A DNA stretch of 7,503 nucleotides from Bacteroidota bacterium. GTDB taxonomy: Bacteria > Bacteroidota > Bacteroidia > Bacteroidales > Paludibacteraceae. The DNA is taken from the NCBI GenBank assembly GCA_022709605.1, contig JAKLIM010000172.1:1-7503 (forward strand), in the 5' to 3' direction. The notes below the pieces were generated by a model. The model was not told where the DNA came from and did not search any database. It saw only the letters and a program-made list of their open reading frames with translations. Shown in pieces: positions 6,521 to 7,503 of the stretch (positions within the stretch are counted from its first letter, which is position 1; every line of letters begins with the position of its first letter). The translations under genes were made by a program, and so were the position numbers.

Positions 6521-6540
6521 CCCCCTAAAGGGGGAACTTA
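6507..6540 (+). repeat. G/C-tract palindromic repeat, left copy, overlapping the trpB stop codon
   Basis: The copy reads AATCTG, CCCCC, TAA, CCCCC, TAAA, GGGGG, AACTT. CCCCC (6521-6525) and GGGGG (6530-6534) form a hairpin with a TAAA loop. The TAA between the first two C runs is the trpB stop (6518-6520). The same element, inverted, recurs at 6618-6653. In an AT-rich genome, such blocks suggest a dispersed palindromic element; the hairpin lacks a following U run, so it is not an obvious terminator. Confidence 0.8.
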
Positions 6541-6582
6541 ATATTAGTATTGATTATTGTGAAACAAGATATTATAATTATT

Positions 6583-7503
6583 ATGAATAACGAAAAGAAA
6601 ATAACAGACGATGCTAACTTCAACTCCCCCTTTAGGGGGCAGGGGGGCAGATTAATTGTTAACTCTCGTACCATGCTGGCCGATTTGCAGACGCCGGTAG
6701 GAATTTATCTCAAAATACGCGATTTATATACAAACTCGGTACTGTTGGAAAGTTCCGATTATCACGGTGTTGAAAACAGTTATTCGTATATCGGCTTTTG
6801 CCCGATTGGCGGTATTTCGGTCAACCAGTTCTTGATTAAAGAAGAATATCCTGATGGCTCAAAAATTGAAACTCAGGTGACGGATAAATTGACCGTTGCT
6901 GAGCGTTTCGATGCTTTCCTGAAGTCGGTTGATCTTGTCGAAAACAATAACCCGGTAGGTGTGAATGGACTTTTCGGCTATTCGTCGTACGAGTCTGTTC
7001 AGTACTTTGAGGACGTGAAGCTCAAAGCCCGCGAAACAGTTCCCGGAAGCATGCCCGGTTTACATTATGTGTTGTTCAAATATATTATTGCAGTGAATCA
7101 TTTCAATAACGAACTGACCATTATTGAAAATTTGCTCGATGGCGAAACTTCGGCAATTCATGAAATTGAAGAAATTTTATTGAATAATAATATTGCCACT
7201 TACGAATTTCAGGCAGTTGGAGAAGAAAAGTGCGATATTTCAAACGAAGATTACAAGAAAATGGTGGCCCGTGGCAAAGAGGAATGTTTCAAAGGAAATG
7301 TTTTCCAGATTGTTCTTTCACGTCGTTTTTATCAACAATACAAAGGTGATGATTTCATGCTGTATCGCACGTTGCGCTCGGTAAATCCTTCGCCTTATTT
7401 GTTTTATTTCAATTTTGGTGATTTCCGTATTTTTGGTTCGTCGCCCGAAGCGCACCTTGTAGTAGATGCAAAAAAACAAAAAGCTTATATTAAGCCAATT
7501 GCG
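6583..7503 (+). CDS. trpE: Anthranilate synthase component I, C-terminus outside window
   Basis: TrpE converts chorismate to anthranilate, the first committed step to tryptophan, with ammonia from the glutaminase TrpG. The frame runs from ATG 6583 to the window end: 307 residues, truncated just before the expected glycine-threonine segment after KPIA. TPVGIYLKIRD (37-47) and LLESSDYHG (54-62) mark the N-terminal domain; LLES is the site that binds feedback tryptophan in this family. The chorismate-binding domain begins near 220 with DYKKMVARGKEECFKGNVFQIVLSRRF and NPSPYLFYFNFGDFRIFGSSPEAHL (268-292). Residues about 12-24 (NFNSPFRGQGGRL) are encoded by the right copy of a palindromic repeat, and homology to ordinary TrpE seems to begin right after it. 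Other possible starts are an in-frame GTG at 6559 and ATG 6673; the latter would leave the repeat untranslated but removes conserved-looking residues. The gene starts 62 bp after trpB, in the same operon. Confidence 0.95.
   Translation, partial: MNNEKKITDDANFNSPFRGQGGRLIVNSRTMLADLQTPVGIYLKIRDLYTNSVLLESSDYHGVENSYSYIGFCPIGGISVNQFLIKEEYPDGSKIETQVTDKLTVAERFDAFLKSVDLVENNNPVGVNGLFGYSSYESVQYFEDVKLKARETVPGSMPGLHYVLFKYIIAVNHFNNELTIIENLLDGETSAIHEIEEILLNNNIATYEFQAVGEEKCDISNEDYKKMVARGKEECFKGNVFQIVLSRRFYQQYKGDDFMLYRTLRSVNPSPYLFYFNFGDFRIFGSSPEAHLVVDAKKQKAYIKPIA
6618..6653 (-). repeat. G/C-tract palindromic repeat, right copy, inside the trpE reading frame
   Basis: Read on the minus strand this is AATCTG, CCCCCC, TG, CCCCC, TAAA, GGGGG, AGTT, the same element as at 6507-6540 with three substitutions in the first 28 bases. 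On the plus strand it has CCCCC (6626-6630) and GGGGG (6635-6639) around TTTA, and is read as NSPFRGQGGR in TrpE without breaking the frame. The orientation is opposite to the left copy. Confidence 0.8.

Noticed and set aside
6507..6653. Small transposon (MITE) bounded by the inverted repeats
   Set aside because: The interval holds the normal trpE start region and no visible target-site duplication; two independent palindromic copies fit better.
6673..6675. ATG 6673 as the trpE start
   Set aside because: It would drop LIVNSRT, which appears to align with the N-terminus of related TrpE proteins. It remains possible if the repeat is untranslated.
1..7503. CRISPR array, tRNA, rRNA or a new defence system
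   Set aside because: No regularly spaced repeats, no RNA gene signatures and no unusual gene cluster were seen; the coding genes are largely housekeeping or carbohydrate-related.

Overview
The window looks like chromosomal DNA of a Bacteroidota bacterium, probably a Bacteroidales- or Prolixibacter-like marine or gut relative. The evidence is a moderately AT-rich composition, promoters of the Bacteroidota type (-7 box TAnnTTTG with an upstream TTG/TTTG), A-rich leaders mostly without Shine-Dalgarno sites, a trp operon that starts trpB-trpE, and an exported unsaturated-uronyl hydrolase beside an autotransporter-repeat protein. Genus cannot be settled from the sequence alone.

Left part, minus strand (1-2762): an exported GH105-family hydrolase (1234-2721) carries an extra N-terminal beta domain resembling the C-terminal end of sialate O-acetylesterases. 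Downstream of it lies a secreted protein with autotransporter-associated beta-strand repeats (1-1033), whose C-terminal part is outside the window. The 200-bp gap between them holds a perfect 16-bp palindrome. Together they look like the edge of a pectin or polysaccharide breakdown locus.

Middle, plus strand (2769-5050): rarA, a replication-associated AAA+ ATPase, is divergent from the hydrolase and shares a short region with two facing Bacteroidota promoters. Its real start is the ATG at 2821. Next comes an exported, lysine- and glutamate-rich coiled-coil protein of unknown function with its own promoter.

Right part, plus strand (5076-7503): the start of the tryptophan operon. A good promoter leads into an 18-residue leader peptide with three consecutive Trp codons, then a strong intrinsic terminator, then trpB and trpE. 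A candidate antiterminator pairs the leader stop-codon region with the 3' arm of the terminator, so this reads as a complete ribosome-mediated attenuator.

Two inverted copies of a G/C-tract palindromic repeat flank the trpB-trpE junction. The left copy supplies the trpB stop codon. The right copy is read in frame as part of the trpE N-terminus. This pair and the attenuator are the most notable observations. I saw no new defence or mobile system, no CRISPR array, and no rRNA or tRNA gene.
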